From: Desulfuromonadaceae bacterium
GTDB taxonomy: Bacteria; Desulfobacterota; Desulfuromonadia; Geobacterales; Pseudopelobacteraceae
Direction of reading: 5' to 3'
DNA length: 58,901 nt
Assembly (NCBI GenBank): GCA_028686055.1
Contig: JAQUCU010000002.1
Span: forward strand, 1 to 58,901
Below the pieces are notes generated by a model. The model did not search any database. It worked only from the letters and a program-made list of their open reading frames with translations, and was not told the origin of the DNA. This document shows, in pieces, positions 24,908 to 34,350 of this stretch (position 1 is the first letter of the stretch; every line of letters begins with the position of its first letter). A program made the position numbers and the translations under genes.

Positions 24908-27211
24908 TCATGACACTCTGAAGGTTCCCACCATGTCCGCCATATCCGCGGCCTGCTGGGAGAGGGTCTGTGCTGCCTTGGAGAGCTGCTCGACAGAGGT
25001 GAGATTGCCTCTGGTGATGTCGCTGATATTCTCCATGGCGGTCACCACCATCTCGCCGCCCTTCTTCTGTTCAGCAGTGGCATTGGCCACAGACTGCGTC
25101 ATGGCGTTCATATCATTTACCGCCGTGACGATCTGGCGGGCTGACAGTGCCTGTTCCTTGGTGGCTATAGTCACCTGCCCGGTCACGTGGTTCATGTTCT
25201 CCACCGCGATGCGGATCTGCTTGCTCCCTTGGGCCTGCTCCCTGGCAGCCCCGGTAACCTCCTGGGTGAGGTGGTTCATCCGCTCAACAGCGATCCGGAT
25301 CTGGCGGCTGCCAACCGCCTGTTCGCGGGCGGCATTGGCCACCACATCGGTGGACTCGCTCATATTTTCCACCGCCCGGACCACTTGGGTGGAAGCACTG
25401 GCCTGCTCGGCAGACATCTTTGCAATGTCCGACATGAGGATACTGGTGCGCTCGACGCTCTTGACAAGGTTATTCAGGGCTTTCCCGGCCGTTACTGAAA
25501 GTTCCATGGAGTTCTTTGCTTCAAGGGACGCCACCTCACCATATTTGACCGATTCCTGGGTATCCACCTGCACCTGACGAATAACCTGTGCAATCTCCCT
25601 GGTTGCGCCCATGCTCCGTTCAGCCAGCTTTCTTACCTCCTCGGCTACCACAGCAAAGCCGCGACCGGCGTCTCCGGCCCGGGCTGCTTCAATGGCAGCG
25701 TTCAGCGCCAGCAGGTTCGTCTGGTCAGCAATCTCGTCGATCACCTTGACAATATTGCCAATATCCTCGGATCGCCTGCCGAGATTGAGGATTGACGAAG
25801 AAGTCTTCTCGATTACATCCGCCACCCGCGTCATAGCTGCCATTGACGCCTCTCCAGCCTGGAGTCCGGCGATACCTTCCTTGGCCCCCTCCTTGGCCGT
25901 CGCATCGACCTCGTCCACCTTGTTAGCCACCTGTTTGATAGAGGTGGCCATCTGCTCGATAATTGTGGCGGAATCGCTCACAATACGCTGCAACTCCTGG
26001 GAATTTCCGGCCACCTGTTCAATGGAGACAGTCATCTGCTCGATGGTGGCTGAAGTCTCGCTGACAGAGGACACCAGGTCTTCTGCGTTCTGCGCCACCT
26101 TCTCAATGGATACGCTCATCTGCTCTATGGTTGCAGACGTTTCTGTAACCGATGAAGCCATCACCTCGGCGCTCTTGGCCATCTGTTCGCTGGAAGCCCC
26201 CAGTTCCTGTATGGAAGAAGCCACCTCATCGGCATTCGATGCCAGGGAATCCGCGTTGCTTGCCACTATCTGGATCGAAGCGGCCATCTGCACCATGGTA
26301 GCAGAAGTTTCTTCGGCGGCCGATGCCTGGCTGTGCGCCGCGCTCGTCAACTGATCGGAATTGGAGGAAATCTGTACGGCCGCCGCTGCCAATTGCCCGG
26401 AACTATCGAGTATTTTCCCGATCATGGTTCGCAGGTTCCCTGACATGGTATTCATGGCCTGGAGCAGTTCCCCCATTTCATCACGTGCCTTCACCACCAC
26501 GGTCATCGTCAAATCACCCTCGGCAATCCGTTGGGCCATCAGTAACACCTCTTTGATGGGGTTGGTGATGCTGCGGGCTATTATGATACTGATGAAGATG
26601 GACAAAATAACGCCGATGATGGTTAAGATGACGAGTGTCTTGGCAATTTTTTGCGCCAGCTCAGCCATGGACTTTCCCTGTCCATCCATCTTGGCGTTGC
26701 TACCATCGGCAAATTCCTGTGCTGATTTCTCAAGCTGGTGAATACTATCTTTGTATTCGTTTATGGCAACGTTGCACTCAGCCGGAGTTTTCAGTTTGCC
26801 GTCACCTATCAAGTTATAAACCTTGGCGAACCCCTTGTCATAGGCGCCCAGCTCATTCTTCATAGTCGCAAGTGTTTCTTTTTCCTTCTCTATGGTCACA
26901 ATCTTTCCCAGATCTTCCAGGTTTTTTGTGACTTGTTCGTGCTGTTCCTGCCACTTTTTGAGGTAATCATCTTCTTTGGCTTTGTCGCCGATATTCAGAT
27001 ACAGGTCCTTTTCGTATCTGCGCATACCGAGTACGTTCGCTAGAGCCTTTGCGGCGTGCTCTGTAACGGTGGCGTCGCCCTTGATCATGTTTATGGTGGC
27101 GGTGGTACTATTATCTATTCCCCAATACACCGTAAATCCGCCGACGATCATCATAAGCGACATCAGGCCAAAACTCAGCCCTAACCGCATGCCAATCCGT
27201 AAGTTTTTCAT
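24908..27211 (-). CDS. Methyl-accepting chemotaxis protein (copy 2)
   Basis: Chemoreceptor of about 767 residues with the same layout as copy 1: TM1, helical periplasmic region, TM2, HAMP and long signalling coiled coil. The periplasmic and cytoplasmic sequence is identical to copy 1 except for the first 35 or so residues ([20 protein letters not shown] and the rest of TM1) and a final Ser in place of Arg. I choose ATG 27211 because it aligns with the only usable start of copy 1. An ATG at 27220 adds three residues and has a cramped ribosome site. It lies 36 bp downstream of cheW in the same operon. Because sensor domains are identical, both receptors should bind the same ligand. Confidence 0.94.
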   Translation of the reverse strand: MKNLRIGMRLGLSFGLMSLMMIVGGFTVYWGIDNSTTATINMIKGDATVTEHAAKALANVLGMRRYEKDLYLNIGDKAKEDDYLKKWQEQHEQVTKNLEDLGKIVTIEKEKETLATMKNELGAYDKGFAKVYNLIGDGKLKTPAECNVAINEYKDSIHQLEKSAQEFADGSNAKMDGQGKSMAELAQKIAKTLVILTIIGVILSIFISIIIARSITNPIKEVLLMAQRIAEGDLTMTVVVKARDEMGELLQAMNTMSGNLRTMIGKILDSSGQLAAAAVQISSNSDQLTSAAHSQASAAEETSATMVQMAASIQIVASNADSLASNADEVASSIQELGASSEQMAKSAEVMASSVTETSATIEQMSVSIEKVAQNAEDLVSSVSETSATIEQMTVSIEQVAGNSQELQRIVSDSATIIEQMATSIKQVANKVDEVDATAKEGAKEGIAGLQAGEASMAAMTRVADVIEKTSSSILNLGRRSEDIGNIVKVIDEIADQTNLLALNAAIEAARAGDAGRGFAVVAEEVRKLAERSMGATREIAQVIRQVQVDTQESVKYGEVASLEAKNSMELSVTAGKALNNLVKSVERTSILMSDIAKMSAEQASASTQVVRAVENMSESTDVVANAAREQAVGSRQIRIAVERMNHLTQEVTGAAREQAQGSKQIRIAVENMNHVTGQVTIATKEQALSARQIVTAVNDMNAMTQSVANATAEQKKGGEMVVTAMENISDITRGNLTSVEQLSKAAQTLSQQAADMADMVGTFRVS
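24915..27109. repeat. 2,195-bp direct repeat, right copy
   Basis: Partner of 22441-24635. Flanking DNA on both sides is similar but clearly diverged (TM1-coding sequence, cheW tail), so the identity of the central block points to recent gene conversion rather than to a very recent duplication of the whole unit. Confidence 0.93.
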
Positions 27212-27246
27212 GTACGCCATGACTCCCGTATGTTTTTTAGAATATT

Positions 27247-27798
27247 TTACAGAGAAAGCAGTGATTTGTTTAAATCCAGTATAATGATCAGCCTGCTGTC
27301 CAATTTGCCGACCCCTTTAATATAATTCTCATCGACATTTATTGCTTCATCCGGCATCTCTTCGACCACCCCGACCGGCACCTTGATAACCTGGGACACG
27401 CTGTCCACCAGCATGCCGATCCGCTTCGGACCGAGTTCGACTACGACAATCCGCTGGTCATCACTGCTGTCGACTTCCGGCAGAGAGAAGCGTCGCCGCA
27501 GATCGACTACCGGTATGATCTTGCCGCGCAGGTTGATCACGCCCCGCACATGAGACGGAGCGCCGGGAACCGGCGTGATGTCGGTAGCACGTATGATTTC
27601 CTGAACAGTGCTGATTTCTACTCCGAATTCTTCTTTAAGCAAATTGAACGTGACAAGATGAAAGAACGTCTCGTCCTTGCGTCTCCGCTGATGTTCAGGA
27701 ACGTCATCCAGTTCTTTCTGGGCATCTTCCATGAACCGGCCCAAGATGTCTTCCGCCAGTCCGGATGCTGGAAGCTGCAGTTCAATGCCGTCACTCAT
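27247..27798 (-). CDS. cheW: Chemotaxis coupling protein CheW
   Basis: Adaptor linking MCPs to CheA. It has 183 residues: an acidic N-terminal extension of about 40 residues, then a CheW domain with [45 protein letters not shown] and [14 protein letters not shown]. The C-terminal strand [14 protein letters not shown] is the part duplicated as a fossil at 24782. It is placed directly between cheA and the MCP genes, so the signalling-core genes are consecutive. Confidence 0.95.
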   Translation of the reverse strand: MSDGIELQLPASGLAEDILGRFMEDAQKELDDVPEHQRRRKDETFFHLVTFNLLKEEFGVEISTVQEIIRATDITPVPGAPSHVRGVINLRGKIIPVVDLRRRFSLPEVDSSDDQRIVVVELGPKRIGMLVDSVSQVIKVPVGVVEEMPDEAINVDENYIKGVGKLDSRLIIILDLNKSLLSL

Positions 27799-27839
27799 GT
27801 GCCGTTCTCCTTTGCAATTCAGTCTGTTTTACTAGCATT

Positions 27840-29507
27840 TCAGCGACCATTTCCGATCAGTGAGGCTATATCAAGAATATGGGAAATTCTGCCATTGCCG
27901 AGTACGGTGCCGCCGGCTATCCCCGGCAGTTCTCCCAGATAGTCGTCATGCGCCTTGATCACTATTTCCTGCTGACCCACCAGCCTGTCAACCACGAGTC
28001 CGCCCCGTTTTTCGCCGTTTTCGACAACTACCACATATTCTTTTTTTCTGATTTTCTGCGGTGTCATGCCAAAAAAACGCTCCAGTCGACAGATAGGCAG
28101 GAGTCCGTCCCGTAACAGGATCATTTCCCGTGCTGACACCTCGTGAATTTCATCGCTATTCACCTTTATGCTTTCCAGAACCCCTGAAAGCGGTATGGCG
28201 AATATCTCACCAGACACCTCAACCATGAGTGCCTGGATGATGGCGAGGGTGAGCGGCAGCTTGATAGTGAAACGTGTTCCCTTGCCTGGGGTGCTATCAA
28301 TGTCAATCATGCCGTTGAATGAGGTAATCGTTTTCTTGACGACGTCAAGCCCGATGCCGCGGCCAGAGGTTTCTGATACCTCACTGCTTGTTGAGAAACC
28401 GGGAGTAAAGACCAGATTGAGGGTTTCCTGCGTGCTCTGGGATTGTGCCTCATTTTCGTCAAGAAACCCGCTCTCCAAGGCTTTCTTCCTGATCCTGTCT
28501 GCCGACATGCCGCCGCCGTCATCTTCGGCGGAGATTATGATATTCCCGTTCTCATGGCTGGCCTTCAGCACGAGAGTGCCTACACGCGGCTTCCCCAGGC
28601 GCTCCCGTTCGGCAGGAGTTTCAAAACCGTGGTCGATGGCATTCCTGATCAGATGCAGCAGCGGTTCACCTATTTTGTCGATAACTCTCTTGTCCAGTTC
28701 GGTTTCGTCCCCTTCAAAAACCAGATTGACTTCTTTGCCGTGCTGCCGGGAAAGATCACGCACCAACCGGTTGAAGCGTTGGAAGACCACCTTGATCGGC
28801 AGCATGCGCACCTTCATGATCGACTCACGCAGCTCATTGGCGCTCTTGCCGATAAGCTGGCAGGACTCGCTAAACGCCTCAAGAATCGCCCTGTCATCGA
28901 CCTTTTCCCTGAGTCGGGATTCGAGTGTGCTGAGCGTCGTCCGATGAATGACCAGTTCCCCCACCAGGTTGAGCAGCTCATCCAATTTTTCGAAATTGAC
29001 TTTCAGGGTATTGCTCTGCTGTGTTATGTAACTGAAATCATCCTTTTTATCCTTGGGCAGGGGCACGTTCTCTGAAAACGCGGATGAACGTTTCTCATCT
29101 ATTATCGGGGTTCGGAAGCATTCAACTGCCATGATTTCATCGTTGAAATCAAGCGTGGCAGCCGGATTCTCCGACAGGTTTCTGAGACCGTCGCGAATTG
29201 CATTGAGCGCGGCATAAAACGTCTCGAACAGGCCGGCCGACAGGGGGCTGGAACCGTCCATGACAGGTTTGAATATGGCTTCCAACTTGTGGAGATACTG
29301 CTGAAGGGACGTAAACCCCATCAGCCCGGAGTTACCCTTCAAGGTATGGAGATTTCCGAGCAGGAGGGTAATGATCGCCTTGTCGTATTCTCCCTGCGCC
29401 GCTCTCTTCTCCAACTCCAGTAGAGCAGCCTCTATCGCCTCCAGATGTCCGGCCGCATCTTCGAGATACTCGTTCAGCAGAACAGACATATCGAAATCAT
29501 TGTCCAC
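27840..29507 (-). CDS. cheA: Chemotaxis histidine kinase CheA
   Basis: A 555-residue cytoplasmic kinase. The P1 Hpt domain (1-115) carries phosphorylated H54 in LHTLKGNSGLMG. P3 dimerisation begins at about 165 (NFEKLDELLNLVGELVIHR). The P4 ATPase spans about 225-405, with HLIRNAIDHGFETPAER, SAEDDGGGM and the G2-like GRGIGLDVVKK. The P5 CheW-like domain ends in GGTVLGNGRISHILDIASL. There is no recognisable P2 CheY-binding domain: only about 45 residues separate Hpt and P3, so this is a compact CheA. It lies 41 bp before cheW. The adjacent cheY is damaged. Confidence 0.95.
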   Translation of the reverse strand: MDNDFDMSVLLNEYLEDAAGHLEAIEAALLELEKRAAQGEYDKAIITLLLGNLHTLKGNSGLMGFTSLQQYLHKLEAIFKPVMDGSSPLSAGLFETFYAALNAIRDGLRNLSENPAATLDFNDEIMAVECFRTPIIDEKRSSAFSENVPLPKDKKDDFSYITQQSNTLKVNFEKLDELLNLVGELVIHRTTLSTLESRLREKVDDRAILEAFSESCQLIGKSANELRESIMKVRMLPIKVVFQRFNRLVRDLSRQHGKEVNLVFEGDETELDKRVIDKIGEPLLHLIRNAIDHGFETPAERERLGKPRVGTLVLKASHENGNIIISAEDDGGGMSADRIRKKALESGFLDENEAQSQSTQETLNLVFTPGFSTSSEVSETSGRGIGLDVVKKTITSFNGMIDIDSTPGKGTRFTIKLPLTLAIIQALMVEVSGEIFAIPLSGVLESIKVNSDEIHEVSAREMILLRDGLLPICRLERFFGMTPQKIRKKEYVVVVENGEKRGGLVVDRLVGQQEIVIKAHDDYLGELPGIAGGTVLGNGRISHILDIASLIGNGR

Positions 29508-29552
29508 AACGCCATCCTCTCTTCGGAATGCTGACCAGGGTTTGACCGGATT

Positions 29553-29930
29553 TCAATTGGCACCAGCAAATATCTTATCGATCAGGTTGTGAAGATCAGG
29601 GGGGTTGAACGGCTTTTTCAGATACCCCCTGGCCCCCATTCTCAAACCACGGATCGTGTCTTCTTCCTTCCCTTCGGTACTGATGATGATGACCGGTATT
29701 TTCTTGAGAATACCCAGGGGCGCCGACTTTTCCAGAAACTGGAGACCGTTCATGACCGGCATATTGATGTCCAGGAGAATGAGCTGGATATCATCCTACA
29801 CCGCCACCATGTCGAGAGCTTCCTGGCCGTTCATTGCATCAACTATTTCACATTTGTATCGGGACAGTACCAGGCGATACATCTGATGGATAAGCGCTGA
29901 ATCATCTATCACTAGAATTTTTTTAATCAT
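29553..29930 (-). pseudogene. cheY: CheY-type response regulator interrupted by an in-frame amber codon
   Basis: A complete single-domain receiver frame of 126 codons from ATG 29930 to the stop at 29553, except that codon 45 is TAG (29796-29798). The N-part reads MIKKILVIDDSALIHQMYRL with D9-D10. After the stop the frame continues with LILLDINMPVMNG, where D54 is the phosphoacceptor, then IIISTEGKEE and the Lys of LKKPF. Nothing else is broken, and CAG to TAG would explain it. Reinitiation at the ATG of residue 57 would give a 69-residue piece without D54. It is the first gene of the cheA operon, so polar effects are possible. A sequencing error or strain-specific mutation cannot be excluded. 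Confidence 0.88.
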
Positions 29931-30309
29931 ATTCTCCCCGCTTTCTTCAATTTTGCTTGTAGCTTAAAAATTGCGTCTATCTTTTTTATGTGAAAATTTG
30001 TTGATGACGATTTTGTACCTGATTCAAAATTATATTCTAAATAAAATACTTTTTTTACCAAAGTACCGGGAAATAAGCTATAAAAATGTATGATTTAAAC
30101 GGACTGATTTCTGGTGTCTGAAAATCGAGCATGCATTGATATCGTATGCCATCTATGACTTTTCCACATGAATAGCACACTGGTAATTTACACGACTTGC
30201 ATAAACGAACATCTGTGTGCAAAATGTCCTGGTTGAGTTATCATGAAATCGGACCTACGCCGGAACGTTCTACGGCATATTTTGATATGCATCATCGGGG
30301 AGACGCAAT
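29931..30309. other. AT-rich divergent intergenic region
   Basis: A 379-bp gap between the chemosensory operon (leftward) and the 30310 gene (rightward). On the minus strand a TATAAT-like box occurs near 30040 without a good -35. Close to the rightward start, GCATAT (30275-30280) and ATATGC (30285-30290) form a small inverted repeat, and GAACGTTC is an 8-bp palindrome at about 30263. I see no sigma-54 element and no ORF worth calling. Confidence 0.5.
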
Positions 30310-32154
30310 TTGCATAAAGACATAAGGCTGCATGGGCAGATGGGCGACCAGGTCGAATACTTTGTCATGGTGGTAGGCACCGATGCCTATCAACGATATT
30401 TTTTCAATATTGTCCAGGAAGATGAAAATCTGCGCATCTTTTCGGCCGGCAATGAATTCATGCTTTTCCCTGATGAGATCAGGCACCAGGGAAATGGCGG
30501 CTATTTCTGCGAATACATGTTTGGGGTGGATCAACCATCGTCCGACCTCTTCAAGCCGGAGATCATCAACCGCTTGGTCATGTACGGGGCCCGCTCCGAC
30601 AACGAGACCGGCAGCGTCAGTTTCAGTGATCTTACCAGCGGACGCGCTACGTACGAGCATATTTTTTTAGATGGAAATGCTGTCTGCAACTATTTTTTCT
30701 TTGTCCATTCCAGCAAGATGCTCTCCCGTAAATTGAAGCACCAGCAGGAAGATCTGGTTAAACGCATTGGCAAGGTGCTCAAGAGGTCCGAGACTATAGG
30801 CAAGGGACTGGATGACACCATCGTTTCCGAAGTCTTCCCTCTGCTCAAGGACCCGACATCACAGCTCTCAATCATCAAGCTGATCAACCACAAGCACCGC
30901 GAGTACCACGACTTGTTCCGCCAACTCTATTACAACAACAAAAACATCTCAGATGACGATTTCGATCGCTTGGCCAGGCTTGCGGCAGAGAACAAGATCG
31001 ACAGCTATCAGCAGGAACGCATGCGTATCGATGTTATGTACCGTCACCCGGCAACCAAGCGTGTCGTTGACGAGTATCGCAACATTCTCCTGGCCTGCAA
31101 AAAGGCGGGGGAGATAAGCACCCTGCACAAGGCCCGGTTGACCCGTCTCAAGACACTGTCAGTGCGTAACAAAATTCCCGATGCACTTTTACACACCCTC
31201 GATGAGAGGCTTAATAAGGGTCATAACCTTGCCAGCAGTACCGAGCAGGACTATTTGGCCTCCGCCCGCGAGGTGCTGGAGGGAATATTCCTGCGCGAAA
31301 AAAATATCGAGAGCTACATCAACCATGAGGATATGCTCAAGCTGATCAGGGCGAAAAAAAGTGCCATAGTGAACAGCGACAATTCTTTCGAACGGCTCAT
31401 GATCGATGCCAGCAAGGAATGCGACGAAAGGATCCGCGACGGGGCTGATCCGTCGCTGCTGGCCGATCTTTCCTATATTGTCACCTATCTTGACCGTTTC
31501 GATAATGTCGCTAATCTTGTCAATCAGCTTGCCTTCATGCAAAACGTGCGGGTCTCCGTGCAGATGCTGCAGGGGGTTCTGGAACACAAGTCCGCCTTTG
31601 ATAAACTCAAAAGGGGCTGTTTCAGTGAGCTGTTCATTCGCGAGCTGTTAGAAAATGTCTATCTGGGACGTTTTGGACGGCGCAAGGTTGTGGCACTGAT
31701 GGATGGTATGGCCGGAATCGAGGCGGGTACTGAATCGATCGAAGATCTCTATCGGATGCTGAAACAGATCGATCAGGAGGAGTATATCTCGATTGTCCTG
31801 CTGGAGCATATCCCGGAACGCATCCGCAGTTTTTATTCAAAGTTCGATACCAAGTCGACCCAGGAAGCTCTGCGCCGGGAGTTCACCGATGAGTTGAAAG
31901 CCGAAAAACGAATCGAGTCGGATATTCCTGACCACCTCTTCACCGAAACCATTTTGACCATCAAAAAGGAGTCCATGTATCTTTATACCCTGCTTCCCAG
32001 CATTATATCGGAGTGTAACTTGAGCCTTCGTGAGGATTTTCTGGAAAACTCCGGACTTGACCGCTTTTATGTGGAGGAATTAGAAAGGGACTATTTTGAG
32101 AAAAACGGCTTAGACCTCGAGGACCTGTACCAGATAAGGAAGGGATTGAACTGA
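30310..32154 (+). CDS. Uncharacterised 614-residue protein next to the chemosensory operon
   Basis: A soluble, charged protein that I cannot tie to a characterised function. It resembles an uncharacterised family seen in Geobacter relatives (possibly TIGR04442; recalled, not verified). The N-terminal 130 residues look alpha/beta (VEYFVMVVGTDAYQRYFFNI, YEHIFLDGNAVCNYFFFVH). From about 140 to the end it is almost all helical with many Arg/Lys/Glu, compatible with long helical bundles. There is no signal peptide, TM segment or catalytic motif. The start TTG 30310 follows GGGGAG at normal spacing; ATG 30340 is an alternative. It is the first of three rightward genes, with the PATAN protein and PilT-type ATPase, divergent from cheY. 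Confidence 0.7.
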   Translation: MHKDIRLHGQMGDQVEYFVMVVGTDAYQRYFFNIVQEDENLRIFSAGNEFMLFPDEIRHQGNGGYFCEYMFGVDQPSSDLFKPEIINRLVMYGARSDNETGSVSFSDLTSGRATYEHIFLDGNAVCNYFFFVHSSKMLSRKLKHQQEDLVKRIGKVLKRSETIGKGLDDTIVSEVFPLLKDPTSQLSIIKLINHKHREYHDLFRQLYYNNKNISDDDFDRLARLAAENKIDSYQQERMRIDVMYRHPATKRVVDEYRNILLACKKAGEISTLHKARLTRLKTLSVRNKIPDALLHTLDERLNKGHNLASSTEQDYLASAREVLEGIFLREKNIESYINHEDMLKLIRAKKSAIVNSDNSFERLMIDASKECDERIRDGADPSLLADLSYIVTYLDRFDNVANLVNQLAFMQNVRVSVQMLQGVLEHKSAFDKLKRGCFSELFIRELLENVYLGRFGRRKVVALMDGMAGIEAGTESIEDLYRMLKQIDQEEYISIVLLEHIPERIRSFYSKFDTKSTQEALRREFTDELKAEKRIESDIPDHLFTETILTIKKESMYLYTLLPSIISECNLSLREDFLENSGLDRFYVEELERDYFEKNGLDLEDLYQIRKGLN

Positions 32155-32387
32155 ACGAAAGGCCTCCATTGTGCCAGCTAACCAGATGCTGGAGAAACAG
32201 TTGGTGAAGCCAGAAACGACAGAGAAATCCTGAAATTTTTCCGGCAAAGTTTCAGACATGGATCCGGTTCTTTTGAATAGTGGAATGCCGGTCATGGACG
32301 GTTAAGATTTGTTCTTGAATTTAAAAAAAACTGGGGTGTCTTCTTTGCTCCAGCGACCCACACTGGACCATGAAAGGATAATTAGTA

Positions 32388-34175
32388 ATGTTATTCACCG
32401 GAGATCTGGCGCAACTCCCTATAGTTGATGTTATCCAGCTGATACATTCAACCAGAAAATCCGGCACCCTCACGATCCAAAGCCAGAAGGGTGAAAGCCA
32501 CCTCGGCTTCAGCGATGGCTACCTTGTCAGTGCCAACCATCTGAACAACAGCGTCCGAATTGGCCAGATCCTGGTCGAGAACAAATTTATTACACCTGAG
32601 GCCTTTGACAAGTCACTTCTTGAGCAAAAAATAGCAGACGGTGCCCACAAACCACTGATTAGAATCCTGGTTGAGCAGGGAAGCATCCAACGCGAGGATG
32701 CTTACAGAGGGTTGGAAGCGCTGATAGAGATGACCGTTGTCGAGGCGCTGACCTGGACCCGTGGCACCTTCTCAATGGATCTGGACTATATAGATATCAG
32801 TGATGAATACCGCTATTTTCCGGGGATACTTCATCAGGAAATGTTGCTGAATTCGCAGCAGATTCTGATGGAAGCCCTGCGGATTTATGACGAAAAAATG
32901 CGCGACGGTACACTGGAGAATATCTTTTTTTCAGAAGGCACCGTCAGCGAAAAAGAAGTTTCCATCTCGGAAGATGGAAATCTGACCGTTACTGCCGACA
33001 TGCTCGGCCTTGATACGCTTGATACACTCTCCCAAAAAATTCCCGATAGATTTTTCAGACTCGAGGACAAGGATTATTCCGAGGAACATCGCAGGATAAT
33101 AGCTGATGAGCTTTTCACCCTTCCCCGTAACAGGCAGGATGAACTTTGTTCTTTCCTGACGCAGATTTCCCTGCAACCTTCGTCCGGGAAACAGGCCATG
33201 CTCCCCGGGGCGCTTTCGATTGCAGTCATCATGTTCAGCCATGATACTTTTATGAAATACGCCCTTTCCACGATCTGTAAAAACAGACACCATGTCGTAT
33301 TTACAACAGACGACGACGTCAGCCTTGATCTGTTCATTGATCAGTCGTTTTCACGCGGGCACATGCCAATTCTGGTTGTAGACGATCCCGTTTACATCGG
33401 CGAGGGGTACGAGGAAAGAACAGCCTCTATGTTGCAAGAGAAGCGTGAAAAATACCCGCGTCTCTCCATTCTGCAGCTGAGCTCTTTACCTGAGAATCAG
33501 ACACTGCAGCCACACGGACTTGACGAGGGTGCAACGGCGATTTTGCCGCGTCCGGTTTTGGGAGATCGGTCCGATTCTTTTGTGGCGAGAATAACCAACT
33601 TGCTGCTGGCCTTTCGTTCAGTGCTGGATAAATCATTCGTTCAGCCTGAACGGTTGGCTGAACAAAAACTCAAGGAAGTCATTGCAACCCTGACCGCATT
33701 TTCAGAACCGCGGGAAGTGGCTCGTGAACTTCTGAGCTTCACTTCCAGCTTTTTCGAACGGGCCGTGACACTTGTCGCCGGACCGGTGGAGATGACGGTT
33801 GAAAAGGGAATCGGTGTTACCGCCAAAAAGAGTTCAGGACCGACGGGTCCTTTGATGCTCAAGGTCCCACTTGGCCAACAATCTGTACTAGATGATGTTA
33901 TTGAGAAGCAGAGTTTGTTTTATGGGCACTGTTCCGATCCGACACTGGGAGACCACCTCTATGCCGTCATTTCGGCACCGCGAAGTCCCAAAATACTGCT
34001 ATTACCGCTCATGATGACAGGAAAGGTCATCGCTCTTATCTACGCCGATTTCGGACAACTGACACCGACCCCCGTATTAATAGAGCATCTGGATATTCTA
34101 TCCCGTGTTGCCGGTCTGGTTTTGGACAAATCGTACCATCAGAAACGATTTGAACTGATGACCAAGCCTCGGTAA
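32388..34175 (+). CDS. PATAN (DUF4388) domain protein with receiver-like and GAF-like regions
   Basis: A 595-residue cytoplasmic protein. Residues about 1-150 form a PATAN/DUF4388 domain (FTGDLAQLPIVDVIQLIHS, KSGTLTIQSQKGESHLGFSD, ILVENKFITPEAFDKSLLEQ). A middle section at about 275-400 looks like a degenerate receiver: strands IAVIMFSHDTFMKYALSTI and MPILVVDDPV, but no clear phospho-Asp/Lys set. The C-terminal 170 residues resemble a GAF-type sensor (LLLPLMMTGKVIALIYADFG, LDILSRVAGLVLDKSY). PATAN domains occur in PatA-type regulators of cyanobacterial phototaxis and pilus motility. With a PilT-family gene downstream and CheA upstream, it is a good candidate for the output link of the system. 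That role is inferred. Confidence 0.82.
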   Translation: MLFTGDLAQLPIVDVIQLIHSTRKSGTLTIQSQKGESHLGFSDGYLVSANHLNNSVRIGQILVENKFITPEAFDKSLLEQKIADGAHKPLIRILVEQGSIQREDAYRGLEALIEMTVVEALTWTRGTFSMDLDYIDISDEYRYFPGILHQEMLLNSQQILMEALRIYDEKMRDGTLENIFFSEGTVSEKEVSISEDGNLTVTADMLGLDTLDTLSQKIPDRFFRLEDKDYSEEHRRIIADELFTLPRNRQDELCSFLTQISLQPSSGKQAMLPGALSIAVIMFSHDTFMKYALSTICKNRHHVVFTTDDDVSLDLFIDQSFSRGHMPILVVDDPVYIGEGYEERTASMLQEKREKYPRLSILQLSSLPENQTLQPHGLDEGATAILPRPVLGDRSDSFVARITNLLLAFRSVLDKSFVQPERLAEQKLKEVIATLTAFSEPREVARELLSFTSSFFERAVTLVAGPVEMTVEKGIGVTAKKSSGPTGPLMLKVPLGQQSVLDDVIEKQSLFYGHCSDPTLGDHLYAVISAPRSPKILLLPLMMTGKVIALIYADFGQLTPTPVLIEHLDILSRVAGLVLDKSYHQKRFELMTKPR

Positions 34176-34303
34176 GGGTATCGCAGTAACCTATGCGGAT
34201 TTTGGAGACAAACCGGTTTCACCGCCTCAAACCAATCTGCTCGAAATGTGCAGGTTTGATACTTGACAATGCCCTGTACCGGAAAAGTACCGAAAAAACA
34301 GGC

Positions 34304-34334
34304 TTGACATCGTATTTTCTGGTCATTTTATAAT
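34304..34334 (+). promoter_or_regulatory. Sigma-70-like promoter before the PilT-family gene
   Basis: TTGACA (34304-34309) and TATAAT (34329-34334) are both perfect hexamers, but with a 19-bp spacer, longer than ideal. Transcription would start about 10 bases before the ribosome site, so the ATPase gene can be expressed separately. GTACCG occurs twice just upstream (about 34277 and 34288). Confidence 0.55.
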
Positions 34335-34350
34335 CGTAACGGAGGAGATG

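Noticed and set aside
22441..27109. Large direct repeat as a transposon or integron
   Set aside because: The repeat is MCP coding sequence only, with no transposase, terminal inverted repeats or target-site duplications.
29796..29798. Amber codon in cheY as a pyrrolysine or other recoded residue
   Set aside because: No PYLIS-like structure or pyl genes are visible, response regulators do not use Pyl, and the likely ancestral codon is CAG; mutation or error is simpler.
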